From contig JAUIBH010000032.1 in assembly GCA_030427985.1 (NCBI GenBank), positions 1 to 35,450 on the forward strand: a DNA stretch of 35,450 bases. Direction: 5' to 3'. The notes beneath the pieces were generated by a model. The model saw nothing but the letters and a program-made list of their open reading frames with translations, did not search any database and had not been told where the DNA came from. Positions 7,309 through 16,100 of the stretch are shown one piece after another. This stretch comes from Bacteroidia bacterium (GTDB lineage: Bacteria; Bacteroidota; Bacteroidia; Flavobacteriales; Flavobacteriaceae). Numbering within the stretch: the stretch's first letter is position 1; the number at the start of each line of letters is the position of its first letter. The position numbers and the translations under genes were made by a program.

Positions 7309-7352
7309 TAAAAGTAAATAGGTTGTCAGCAGTAGTCAGTAACGCGGGTTAC
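7309..7352 (-). promoter_or_regulatory. Crp/Fnr-type promoter of the rhodanese gene
   Basis: On the minus strand GTAAC-CCGC-GTTAC (7352-7339), 22 bases, then TACTTTTA (7316-7309). It lies in the gap between two rhodanese genes and points to the one at 6944-7288. The -7 octamer is identical to that of the sulfite dehydrogenase promoter. Confidence 0.75.
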
Positions 7353-7379
7353 ACAAGAAAAAATACTTTGAAATAAGAC

Positions 7380-7760
7380 CTAATCCTTGGAACTCCAATC
7401 CGTATAGCCTCCGGTGTAATCGTAAATCTGGGTGAATCCCTTGCTCTTTAGAAGCTCGGCGGCACGATTGCTCCTCCCTCCCATTTTGCAATACAGATAA
7501 ACCGGTTTGTTCTTGTCCAATGTCTCAATTTGGTTGAGGAAACCTTCATCGTTCACATTGAAATTGACCGCATCATCAATATGCCCTTCACTGTATTCCA
7601 TAGGTGTTCGCACATCCACCAATTGCACATCTTTTCCAATTACTTCGGATTGAACTGTGGCCTTATCTATTTTTTTGATGAATGGTTTTTGCTGTGATTG
7701 ACATGAAAAGACCCACAAGACCACAAAACTCATGAGGGAGAATCGAATTAATTTTTGCAT
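7380..7760 (-). CDS. Periplasmic rhodanese lipoprotein
   Basis: A 126-residue rhodanese with a lipoprotein signal ending WVFSC (Cys20), so it acts on the periplasmic side of a membrane. VQLVDVRTPMEYSEGHIDDA is the first conserved block and YLYCKMGGRSNRA holds the catalytic Cys91; YTGGYTDW closes the domain. It starts 7 bases after the persulfide dioxygenase stop and is therefore cotranscribed with it. A periplasmic rhodanese next to a cytoplasmic persulfide dioxygenase suggests sulfane sulfur is handled on both sides of the membrane (inference). It is similar to the neighbouring 114-residue rhodanese, which may reflect duplication followed by gain of a signal peptide. Confidence 0.9.
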   Translation of the reverse strand: MQKLIRFSLMSFVVLWVFSCQSQQKPFIKKIDKATVQSEVIGKDVQLVDVRTPMEYSEGHIDDAVNFNVNDEGFLNQIETLDKNKPVYLYCKMGGRSNRAAELLKSKGFTQIYDYTGGYTDWSSKD

Positions 7761-7767
7761 GATATGA

Positions 7768-9177
7768 TTATTTCAAGGTTGTTGGACAAACGTAATCGGT
7801 CATGGGAATGCCCGCCTCCTTCATGGCACTGAACCCTGAATCCACATCCACCAAATTGTGGATACCCCTACTTTTTAAAATGGAAGCTGCAATCATACTC
7901 CTGTACCCTCCCGCGCAATGGATGTAAAAGGTTTCCTTATCTGGAAATTCAGCTAAATGGTCATTCAGGAAATCCAATGGGGTTAAATTGGCATCCACGG
8001 CATGTTCAGCATTGTATTCGGATTCTTTCCTAACATCGAATACGGGTACTTTTTGTTCCATGAGCTGCTTCAATTCCTTGGCATGGACACTTTTTACGGT
8101 ATCCACTTCCTTGCCCGCTTTTTTCCAAGCTTCAATACCCCCTTTTAAATAACCCAATGTACCGTCAAAACCAACTCTGGAAAGACGGGTTACGGTTTCT
8201 TCTTCCCTCCCTTCTGGGGTCACCAACAAAATGGGTTGTTTTACATCAGCAATCAAGGCGCCTACCCAAGGGGCAAAACTCCCATCCAACCCAATAAAAA
8301 TTGATCTCGGAATATGGCCTTTGGCAAAATCATCTTGATGGCGCACATCCAACACTACGGCTCCGGTTTCGTTGGCAGCCACTTCAAAAGCTTCAGGACT
8401 TAAGGTTTGGGTACCACGCTCCAAAATCTCATCAATATCTTCATAACCCTCCTTGTTCATTTTCACATTTAACGGGAAATATTGGGGAGGAGGCAACAAA
8501 CCATCGGTTACTTCTTTAATAAATTCTTCCCGGGTCATATCTGCCCGTAGGGCATAATTTATCTTCTTTTGATTGCCCAAAGTGTCCACGGTTTCCTTCA
8601 TCATGTTTTTTCCACAAGCGGAACCCGCTCCGTGTGCTGGGTAGACAATTACGTCATCTGCCAACGGTATTATTTTGTTCCGAAGGCTATCAAACAGTGT
8701 TCCTGCCAATTCTTCTTGGGTCATGTGGGCGGCTTTTTGGGCCAAATCCGGTCTTCCTACATCTCCCAAAAACAGGGTGTCCCCACTAAAAATAGCATGG
8801 TCTTTCCCATTCTCGTCCTTTAAAAGATAGGTGGAACTTTCCATGGTATGCCCTGGCGTGTGCAGTACTTTTATGGTGACCTTTCCCAACTTGAACTCTT
8901 GGCCATCTTTTGCAATAATGGCATCAAAAGAGGGTTGGGCGGTGGGACCATATATAATGGGCGCTCCAGTTTCTTTGGACAAGGTTATGTGTCCGCTCAC
9001 AAAATCTGCATGAAAATGGGTTTCAAAAATATATTTGATGGTAGCCCCATTTTTTTCAGCTCTTTTTATGTATGGTTTTACTTCCCGTAAGGGATCAATA
9101 ATGGCCGCTTCGCCATCACTTTCTATACAGTAGGCCCCTTGGGCCAAGCATCCTGTGTATATCTGTTCAATCTTCAT
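7768..9177 (-). CDS. CstB-like persulfide dioxygenase with two rhodanese domains
   Basis: A 469-residue cytoplasmic enzyme. Residues 1-240 form an ETHE1-type metallo-beta-lactamase fold: HFHADF (His54, His56, Asp58), HTPGHT (His110) and SGDTLF (Asp133) supply the mononuclear iron site. A first rhodanese domain (about 262-352) has TPEGRE in place of the active loop and no Cys, so it should be inactive. The second (about 365-455) has HCAGGYR with Cys421. This order, dioxygenase, dead rhodanese, live rhodanese, is that of CstB, which oxidises low-molecular-weight persulfides to thiosulfate (family knowledge). Sulfite made by the dioxygenase could alternatively feed the sulfite dehydrogenase. It has its own promoter at 9195-9238. 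Confidence 0.9.
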   Translation of the reverse strand: MKIEQIYTGCLAQGAYCIESDGEAAIIDPLREVKPYIKRAEKNGATIKYIFETHFHADFVSGHITLSKETGAPIIYGPTAQPSFDAIIAKDGQEFKLGKVTIKVLHTPGHTMESSTYLLKDENGKDHAIFSGDTLFLGDVGRPDLAQKAAHMTQEELAGTLFDSLRNKIIPLADDVIVYPAHGAGSACGKNMMKETVDTLGNQKKINYALRADMTREEFIKEVTDGLLPPPQYFPLNVKMNKEGYEDIDEILERGTQTLSPEAFEVAANETGAVVLDVRHQDDFAKGHIPRSIFIGLDGSFAPWVGALIADVKQPILLVTPEGREEETVTRLSRVGFDGTLGYLKGGIEAWKKAGKEVDTVKSVHAKELKQLMEQKVPVFDVRKESEYNAEHAVDANLTPLDFLNDHLAEFPDKETFYIHCAGGYRSMIAASILKSRGIHNLVDVDSGFSAMKEAGIPMTDYVCPTTLK

Positions 9178-9194
9178 GTGATACTGGTTTTTAT

Positions 9195-9238
9195 CAAAAA
9201 TAGCATTGTGTACCCTAAACTTCAGTGACTAAAGTTAC
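9195..9238 (-). promoter_or_regulatory. Crp/Fnr-type promoter of the persulfide dioxygenase operon
   Basis: On the minus strand GTAAC-TTTA-GTCAC (9238-9225; one base off the repeat), 22 bases, then a perfect TATTTTTG (9202-9195). The box overlaps the last codons of the SulP gene. The ATG of the dioxygenase is 17 bases after the -7 element. Confidence 0.72.
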
Positions 9239-10968
9239 AAACTCTTGGTTTTGGACTGAAGTGATATCCGCTCCTGTATTTCACTTCTACCTTTTTGATT
9301 GGTGCAATAGTCCACAGCCTCAAATGTCTGTACAAAAAGGTTTTGCCGTCCGATGCAATCAATCAGCCCGCTGTTGTGGAAAATATCCCTTGTTGGGCCA
9401 CTTGCACCTGTGATGATGAATTGTATTCCTTTTGTTTTTAAGTCGTTCACAACACGCTCCAACATTACGGCCGCACTACTATCAATATAGTTGATGGCTT
9501 CGGCATTGAGAATAACATGTTTTAAAGCAGGTCCTTTTTTCTGAATTTGTTTATACAGTTCTTTTTTGAAGTAATCCTTGTTCCCGAAATACAACTGGGC
9601 ATCAAACCGGATGATAAGCTTGTCGTCATCAACCGTAACTTCTTCAGGAAACCTACTTACATTTTTGAAGTAGTCTGTTCCTTTGATTCTACCCAAAACC
9701 GCAATATGGGGATTGGAAATACGATATACCAATAACATGAGAGATAGCAACACGCCCAGTAGAATCCCCTCTATCAGACCAATGAATAAGGTCAACAAAA
9801 ATGTCGCCATCAACAAAAAGAATTCATCTTTTCGGTTTTTCCATAGCATTAGGGGATATTTAAGGTCAATCAACCCAAAAACGGACACAATGATGATAGC
9901 TCCGAGGGCTGCTGTAGGCAAATCATGAAACAGGGGGGTTAGAAACAACAAAATCCCTGCGATAAGCAAGGCACTAAAAATCAAGGCCATTCCGGTTCTT
10001 GCCCCAGACTGGTCATTGACGGCGGTTCTTGAAAAGCTTCCCGATACCGAAAAAGATTGAAAAAAAGATGCGGCTATATTGGACATCCCCAAGGCTCGTA
10101 GCTCTTGATTGGCATCCAATTCATACTCTGGGTGTTTTTCCTCCACAGTTTTTGCAATGGAAATGGATTCCATAAACCCAAAAAGGGCCACCGTAATGGC
10201 AATGGGAAGCAACTGCCCCAGTCTATCCATTTGGATTTCTGGAACCTGAAATGAGGGAAGTCCACTGGGAATCTTCCCTAAAACATGTATCCCCTTCGAC
10301 TCCAAGCCAAAAAAGAAAACCGCTAAAATACCTAGGATAATGACCAATAAAGGGGTTGGTATTTTTCTGCTGATTTTGTTCATGCCGAGAATAAAAACTA
10401 TGGCTACCACGCCCAAAATCAATGCATAAAAATTGATCTGCCCCAGACTTTCAAAAATATTACCAACAAGCACATGGATTCTACTGGACTGGGCAACATC
10501 GGTTCCCAAAATGTGTTTCAATTGACCGAGACCTATCAAAATTGCTGCGGCAGAGGTAAATCCACTAATGACGGGTTTGGACAAAAAATTGACAAAGAAT
10601 CCCATCTTCAACAGACCCAATACTAATTGGATGCTCCCTATCAACAGTGTTAAAAAAAGTACAGTTGCAATATAGGCCTCAACTCCTGTGAGTTGCAATG
10701 CTCCCACGCCTGCCGCCACCAGCAAAGAATCCATGGCCACCGGTCCTACCGCCAATTGTCTTGAGGTTCCTGTAAGTGCATAAACTACTTGGGGAACCAG
10801 AGCGGCATACAGACCATAAATGGGAGGCATCCCCGCAATCATGGCATAAGCCATCCCTTGGGGTACCAACATAATTCCCACGGTTACCCCTGCAATTAAA
10901 TCTCCATACAAATGAGAACGATTGTAGGTGGCCATCCAAGATAAGATAGGAAAAAACCGTTTGAGCAT
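9235..10968 (-). CDS. SulP family anion transporter with STAS domain
   Basis: A membrane transporter of 577 residues from the chosen ATG. Residues about 15-90 show the SulP signature (DLIAGVTVGIMLVPQGMAYA, PPIYGLYAALVP, TGTSRQLAVGPVA), followed by some ten further hydrophobic segments and a cytoplasmic STAS domain near residues 440-560 with NYIDSSAAVMLERV and FIITGASGPTRD. SulP proteins move sulfate, bicarbonate or other anions. Next to sulfite-oxidising genes, export or exchange of sulfate is plausible, but bicarbonate cannot be excluded. A TTG at 10986 would add six residues, but it lies inside the -7 promoter element, so the ATG at 10968 is preferred. Confidence 0.92.
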   Translation of the reverse strand: MLKRFFPILSWMATYNRSHLYGDLIAGVTVGIMLVPQGMAYAMIAGMPPIYGLYAALVPQVVYALTGTSRQLAVGPVAMDSLLVAAGVGALQLTGVEAYIATVLFLTLLIGSIQLVLGLLKMGFFVNFLSKPVISGFTSAAAILIGLGQLKHILGTDVAQSSRIHVLVGNIFESLGQINFYALILGVVAIVFILGMNKISRKIPTPLLVIILGILAVFFFGLESKGIHVLGKIPSGLPSFQVPEIQMDRLGQLLPIAITVALFGFMESISIAKTVEEKHPEYELDANQELRALGMSNIAASFFQSFSVSGSFSRTAVNDQSGARTGMALIFSALLIAGILLFLTPLFHDLPTAALGAIIIVSVFGLIDLKYPLMLWKNRKDEFFLLMATFLLTLFIGLIEGILLGVLLSLMLLVYRISNPHIAVLGRIKGTDYFKNVSRFPEEVTVDDDKLIIRFDAQLYFGNKDYFKKELYKQIQKKGPALKHVILNAEAINYIDSSAAVMLERVVNDLKTKGIQFIITGASGPTRDIFHNSGLIDCIGRQNLFVQTFEAVDYCTNQKGRSEIQERISLQSKTKSL

Positions 10969-10983
10969 GTGATGAACTTTAGG

Positions 10984-11027
10984 CAAAAATACAGTGCAAA
11001 AAAATGATTTTGGGTAACCTAGGGCAC
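10984..11027 (-). promoter_or_regulatory. Crp/Fnr-type promoter of the SulP gene
   Basis: On the minus strand GTGCC-CTAG-GTTAC (11027-11014; the upstream half is degenerate), 22 bases, then a perfect TATTTTTG (10991-10984). The half-site nearer the promoter is intact. The element places the transcript start just upstream of the ATG at 10968. Confidence 0.65.
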
Positions 11028-11031
11028 ATAC

Positions 11032-11664
11032 CTACAAATCCAAAATTTGGATATAGCTTCTGTGGAGTGCCACTTTTTTCATTTTTTCCAACTTCTTCAA
11101 CAATCTGGAAATGACAACCCGTGAGGTATGCAGATCGTATGCTATTTCTTGATGTGTATTGCGAATCTTGTTATCGTTGTTGACCGCTACTTTCTTTTTA
11201 AGGTACTCTACCAGTCGTTGGTCTAAATTTTTGAATGCGATACTGTCCACGGTCTGCAAAAGTTCGTTCAAACGATTGTGATAGCTTTCAAAAACATAGT
11301 TGCGCCAGCCCTTGTACTTTCCCATCCATTCTTCCATTTTTTGAACAGGCACCATGATAATCACAGTATCGGTCTCGGCAATGGCCCTGATCTCACTCTG
11401 GGTTTGCCCCATACAGCAGGCCATGGTCACCGAACAGGTTTCGCCCTGTTCCAAATAGTACAACAAAAGTTCATCACCATCTTCATCTTCGCGCAGCACT
11501 TTAATAGCTCCCGAAATTAGCAAGGGTATACTCCTAATGTAATTTCCAATATCCATGATAACCTCTCCCGCAGCCACTTCCACCAATTTGCCCACTTCAT
11601 TGATCTCATCAATAAGAGGTTGCTCAAAATAGGTGCTGAATGTTTCTAAAAGTTCTTCTTTCAT
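11032..11664 (-). CDS. Crp/Fnr family transcriptional regulator
   Basis: A 210-residue regulator: an N-terminal cyclic-nucleotide-binding-like barrel (residues 20-120, with GEVIMDIGNYIRSIPLLISG and YYLEQGE), a long dimer helix, and a C-terminal winged helix (NTHQEIAYDLHTSRVVISRL as recognition region). The cAMP-binding signature is not evident. Instead there are three cysteines after the barrel turn, GETCSVTMACCMG (Cys77, Cys83, Cys84), placed where a thiol or persulfide could be sensed. The start at 11664 is chosen because an earlier start at 11715 would lie within a terminator. The gene sits upstream of SulP on the same strand and is the best candidate to bind the five GTAAC-N4-GTTAC boxes. 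Confidence 0.9.
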   Translation of the reverse strand: MKEELLETFSTYFEQPLIDEINEVGKLVEVAAGEVIMDIGNYIRSIPLLISGAIKVLREDEDGDELLLYYLEQGETCSVTMACCMGQTQSEIRAIAETDTVIIMVPVQKMEEWMGKYKGWRNYVFESYHNRLNELLQTVDSIAFKNLDQRLVEYLKKKVAVNNDNKIRNTHQEIAYDLHTSRVVISRLLKKLEKMKKVALHRSYIQILDL

Positions 11665-11698
11665 AGGATTAAAATACCCTTCTAAGGTACATATTTTG

Positions 11699-11724
11699 AA
11701 AAAAAATGCCCTCAATTGAGGGCA
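11699..11724 (-). terminator. Intrinsic terminator of the GH43 gene
   Basis: A perfect 18-base palindrome TGCCCTCAATTGAGGGCA (11707-11724), followed on the minus strand by eight T residues (AAAAAAAA at 11699-11706 on the plus strand). It lies 27 bases after the GH43 stop and separates the glycan block from the sulfur block. Confidence 0.88.
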
Positions 11725-11750
11725 TAGTCTTAAGATGGTATGTTTTATTT

Positions 11751-12899
11751 TTACTGATTGGGTTCTACATACGCATTGATACGTTTTATGGTTCCATCTG
11801 GGTTATGGGTGAGTTCTGTCATTTTAACACTACGCAAGTGTGTTTTTCCTCCAGACATAGAACTATCGTGAAAGAACAACCACCACTTTCCTTGGTACTC
11901 CACAATAGAATGATGATTGGTCCACCCCAATACAGGGTCTAAGATAATACCTTGGTAGGTAAAAGGCCCATAAGGGTTGTCTCCTGTTGCATAGACAATA
12001 TTATGCGTGTCTCCTGTTGAATAGGATAGATAATATTTTCCATTGTATTTGTGCACCCAAGCTGCCTCAAAAAATCTACGATCATTGTCTGCTGTTGTTA
12101 TGGGTTCGCCATTTTCATCCAATATTATGGCATCTTTGGGTTCTTCAGCAAAGCTGACCATGTCATCCGCCATTAAAGCTACCTTTGGCATATGTGCTGG
12201 GGCATTAGCAGCAGGGTAGGTATCTTCTCCAATATATCTACCATTGTTCCACTTTTGAAGCTGTCCTCCCCAAATACCTCCAAAGTACATATAGTATTTG
12301 CCATCGGTATCTTCAAAGACCGAGGGGTCTACACTATAGCTTCCTTCAATTGGCTGATCCATAGGCTCAAAAGGGCCACTTGGGTTTTTGCTTTTGGCCA
12401 CACCAATACGAAAAACGTCCTCTTTGTCCTTTACGGGAAAGTATAGATAGTAATCATCGTCTTTTTTAGTAGCATCTGGGGCCCACATTTGTCTTCCGGC
12501 CCAAGACACATCATCAATATGTAGTGCCAATCCATGATCGGTGACCTCTCCACCTATACTATCCATGGAGAAAACATGATAATCTTGCATATTAAATTGA
12601 CCTCCATTCCCATCTTCTGGAACTCCAGATTCAAAATCATGCGATGGGTAAACATACACTTTTCCATTAAAAACATGTGCTGAGGGGTCTGCCGTATACA
12701 ATTTTGAAGTTAACGTGTATATGGTATTAGGAACTGCTCCAATGGCATCAACTGCGCTATCGATTTCGTTACTAACTTCAGTTGAAGAGTGTTTCTGTTG
12801 CTTACATCCCATTGTTCCCAAAACAAATAAGGATGATAAAAAATAAGGAAGAAAATCCCTGTTTAGATAATTTTTTCGCGCTTTAGCTGTGTTTTTCAT
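11751..12899 (-). CDS. Glycoside hydrolase family 43 lipoprotein
   Basis: An exported five-bladed beta-propeller glycosidase of 382 residues, lipid-anchored (signal ending LGTMGC, Cys32). The three GH43 catalytic positions are visible: general base Asp71 in LYTADPSAHVF, pKa-tuning Asp191 in YSVDPSVFEDTDG, and general acid Glu278 in RRFFEAAWVHKYNGKYYLSY. Family members act on alpha-arabinofuranosides or beta-xylosides. The blade-1 sequence ADPSAHVFNGKVYVYPSHD is of the kind common in Bacteroidota PULs; I cannot fix the subfamily. Transcribed away from SusC from a promoter carrying a variant LacI-type operator (12949-12960), and ended by the terminator at 11699-11724. Confidence 0.88.
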   Translation of the reverse strand: MKNTAKARKNYLNRDFLPYFLSSLFVLGTMGCKQQKHSSTEVSNEIDSAVDAIGAVPNTIYTLTSKLYTADPSAHVFNGKVYVYPSHDFESGVPEDGNGGQFNMQDYHVFSMDSIGGEVTDHGLALHIDDVSWAGRQMWAPDATKKDDDYYLYFPVKDKEDVFRIGVAKSKNPSGPFEPMDQPIEGSYSVDPSVFEDTDGKYYMYFGGIWGGQLQKWNNGRYIGEDTYPAANAPAHMPKVALMADDMVSFAEEPKDAIILDENGEPITTADNDRRFFEAAWVHKYNGKYYLSYSTGDTHNIVYATGDNPYGPFTYQGIILDPVLGWTNHHSIVEYQGKWWLFFHDSSMSGGKTHLRSVKMTELTHNPDGTIKRINAYVEPNQ

Positions 12900-12923
12900 A
12901 AGATAAAGGAAAGGTTTATTTGT

Positions 12924-12960
12924 TAAAAATACACTTATTTTAAAAATAACAATCGTTTGC
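12924..12960 (-). promoter_or_regulatory. GH43 promoter with variant LacI-type operator
   Basis: On the minus strand GCAAACGATTGT (12960-12949) matches 10 of 12 bases of the operator core GCAACCGATTGC seen at three other promoters. Its TTG serves as -33 element, followed by 18 bases and TATTTTTA (12931-12924) as -7 element. The ATG of GH43 is about 24 bases further. Confidence 0.55.
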
Positions 12961-13060
12961 TTAAAATTGAATTAAATTATATTTCATTGTTTTTCAAGCA
13001 TTTATAATCATAAAATGAATGGAGTACCCTGATTTATTGGGCAATAGTTAAAAAATTTAA

Positions 13061-13099
13061 CGCAACCGATTGCATCAATCAATATATTATGTATATTTA
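13061..13099 (+). promoter_or_regulatory. susC promoter with LacI-type operator
   Basis: GCAACCGATTGCA at 13062-13074, a near-palindrome with a central CG as in LacI/GalR operators. Its TTG (13070-13072) is the -33 element; after 19 bases comes TATATTTA (13092-13099) as -7 element. The SusC ATG is at 13175, giving a leader of about 70 bases. A repressor bound here would cover the -33 contact. No other feature is evident in the 12900-13174 gap apart from the divergent GH43 promoter. Confidence 0.7.
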
Positions 13100-13174
13100 T
13101 CACTTTCTAAATATTAGGCATGCTTTTTTGCCATAATAGAATTAATTAACTGAACAAAATCAAAACTTAGTAAC

Positions 13175-16100
13175 ATGACTAAACAATCATTATTTGTTTT
13201 TACAAATAGCAAGTGGTCTTCACCTTTGCATTTGTACCTAACAAGCTTTTTGTTATTTGTTTTTTGCACTACTGCTTTTGCACAGAACACCATTACGGTT
13301 TCGGGTACGGTTACCGATGAGTCTGGGGCACCTATTCCCGGGGTAAGTGTGGTTGTAGAGAACACAACAAATGGAACAACAACGGACTTTGACGGGAATT
13401 ATGTGATTGAGGCGGCATCCAATGCCTCCTTTGAGTTTCGTTATCTTGGATTCGTTACGCAAACGATTGCAATTAATGGAAGATCCACAGTGAACGTTCA
13501 AATGGCCGAAGACACCCAACAACTATCCGAGGTTGTGGTAATTGGGTATGGTACCCAAAGAAAAGAGTCCGTAACGGGTTCTGTGGTATCTATTAAAGGT
13601 GAGGAATTGAACGAAGTTCAAACCGCCAACTTCACACAAGCCCTTCAAGGTAGGGCGCCTGGTGTGCAGATTTCAACTACCGACACCAGCCCAGGAGCCT
13701 CACCGCAAATTCGTATTCGTGGTGTGCGATCTCTTTCTGGAAACAATGATCCTTTGATCGTTTTAAATGGTATTCCATTTTCCGGAGGACTTAGCGATAT
13801 CAACACCAATGATATTGAAAGTCTTGATATATTAAAGGATGCATCAGCCACGGCCATTTATGGTTCAAGGGGTGCAAACGGTGTTATTCTCATAACCACC
13901 AAGACCGGTACAAAAAATCAAAAAGCAAGGGTCACTTACAATTCATATTACGCCACAAAAGAGATCTACAGCAAATTTCCAATGATGAACGCTGCTGAAC
14001 TTACACAGTTGCGTGCCGATGTTGCTGCCAACAATGATGGAACTCCAATTTATGGTTTGGGAGGCGATGAAAGCCTAGAAAATGATACTGACTGGCAAGA
14101 TTTGATCTATGGCACTGGTCTCCAAACCAGCCATGATATCAGCATTACAGGAGGCACCGAAAATGGGTCCTTTAATATAGGAATGGGTTATTTTAAGGAA
14201 ACCTCTGTGCTGCCTAGTGATTCATTCCAGAGATATTCCTTGCGGGCCAACATTGAGCAAGAAGTTGGTGCCTTTCGTTTTGGTTTAAACTCAGTTATGA
14301 ACTTTAACAAAACTAGTAGTATTGTCGGTGCCAATATAGATGCTTCCCCACTTTTAAGTCCGTATGACGAAGATGGAAACTTTATTATCCCTTTGCGACT
14401 TCAGACCGAAGCAGATGACGTTTGGATTCCTACTAGAAGAGAGGTAAGCCAAACCGGAAAAGGACGGTATAACGATCAACTGGATTTTGGTACCTACAAC
14501 AACATCTTCGGAGAGGTTAAAATTCCTGGTGTTGAAGGATTGAAATACCGTTTGAACATTGGTTTGAACCTGCGTACCAGTAGAGACGGTAACTTTACCG
14601 GGGTGGGTGTTTTCAACTATAACCCACAAAGTAGATCATCTGCCAGCTACGATGCTTCTCTTACGCGCGATTATGTTATTGAGAACCAAATACTTTTTGA
14701 TAGAACATTTGCTGATAAACACCAAGTCAATTTTGTGGGGCTATTCTCTTCACAAAAAACAGAGTTTGACAATGTTGGGCTTGGAGTTCAAGATATTCCG
14801 AACGAAGACTTCCTGTTTTACAACTTGGATGCATCTTTAGCGGAAAACATCAACAGGTATGGTACCAATTATGAGTCCACAGGGCTGTTATCCTATATGG
14901 GTAGGGTCATGTATCAATATGACAACCGTTACCTGTTTACCGCTACCCTACGTTCCGATGGATCCTCTAGATTGGCCCCTGGGTTTAAATGGGTGACCTA
15001 TCCTGCGGTATCCGTGGGTTGGAATGTTGGCAACGAAGCGTTTATGGACAACGTGGAATGGGTAAACCTATTAAAACTGAGAGCAGGTTATGGTGAAACA
15101 TCAAACCAAGCTGTAGCCCCTTATTCCACACAAGGACGTTTGGAAGACGTTAACTACAACTTTGGAAGCAATTTTGCCACCGGTTATTACGTGGACAAAA
15201 TACCTAATGCCAGTTTAGGATGGGAGTTCTCTGAAACTTGGAACTACGGTTTGGATTTTGGATTGTTTAACAATCGATTGTCAGGTTCCGTGGAGTACTA
15301 TATTACAAAGACCAAAGATATCCTTTATGATTTGGGGCTGCCTGCAACTTCCGGTGTGGCTAACGTAACCAGTAATATTGGTGCAACAGAAAACAAGGGT
15401 ATTGAAATAGCCCTTAATGGTACCATTATAGATACCCCGGATTTTACTTGGGATGCAGGTATCAATGTTTATTCAAACAAAAATGAGATTACATCCTTGG
15501 CCACAGGTGAAGATGAAAACGTAGGACAACTTTGGTTCGTTGGTTCTCCGATCAATGTTATTTACGACCACAAGAAATTAGGCCTTTGGAATCAGTCCGA
15601 TCCAGAATACCAATATTTGGATATATTGGAACCAGGAGGTAACGAAGGAATGATTAAAGTGCAGTATACTGGAGAGTACAACCCAGATGGGACCCCAGTA
15701 AGAGCAATCAACTCTGAGGATAGGATCATACAAGACCCAACACCAGACTTTCAAGGTGGTTTTAATATGAATTTTAGATACAAGAATTTTGACCTCAGTA
15801 CTGTAGGAACCTTCCAAAAAGGAGGTATTGTGGTCAGTACATTGTACAGTTCCAATGGGTACCTAAACTTGCTTACAGGTAGAAGAAATAACGTGCGAGT
15901 TGATTATTGGACTCCCACCAACACAGATGCCAAGTACCCTGCCCCTGGAGGTGTGCAAAGTGGTGACAACCAAAAATACGCAAGCACCTTGGGTTATTTT
16001 GATGGGTCTTTCCTTAAAGTTAGGACCATTACATTGGGATACAACTTTGAGCAAGATTTCTTGAAGGATTTAGGAATACAAAACCTTCGTTTGTACGGAA

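Noticed and set aside
10969-10986. TTG start extending SulP by six residues
   Set aside because: The TTG is part of the TATTTTTG -7 element, so it cannot be in the transcript from that promoter.
11665-11715. Earlier start for the Crp/Fnr gene adding 17 residues
   Set aside because: It falls within the palindromic terminator and its T run; the ATG at 11664 gives a normal family N-terminus.
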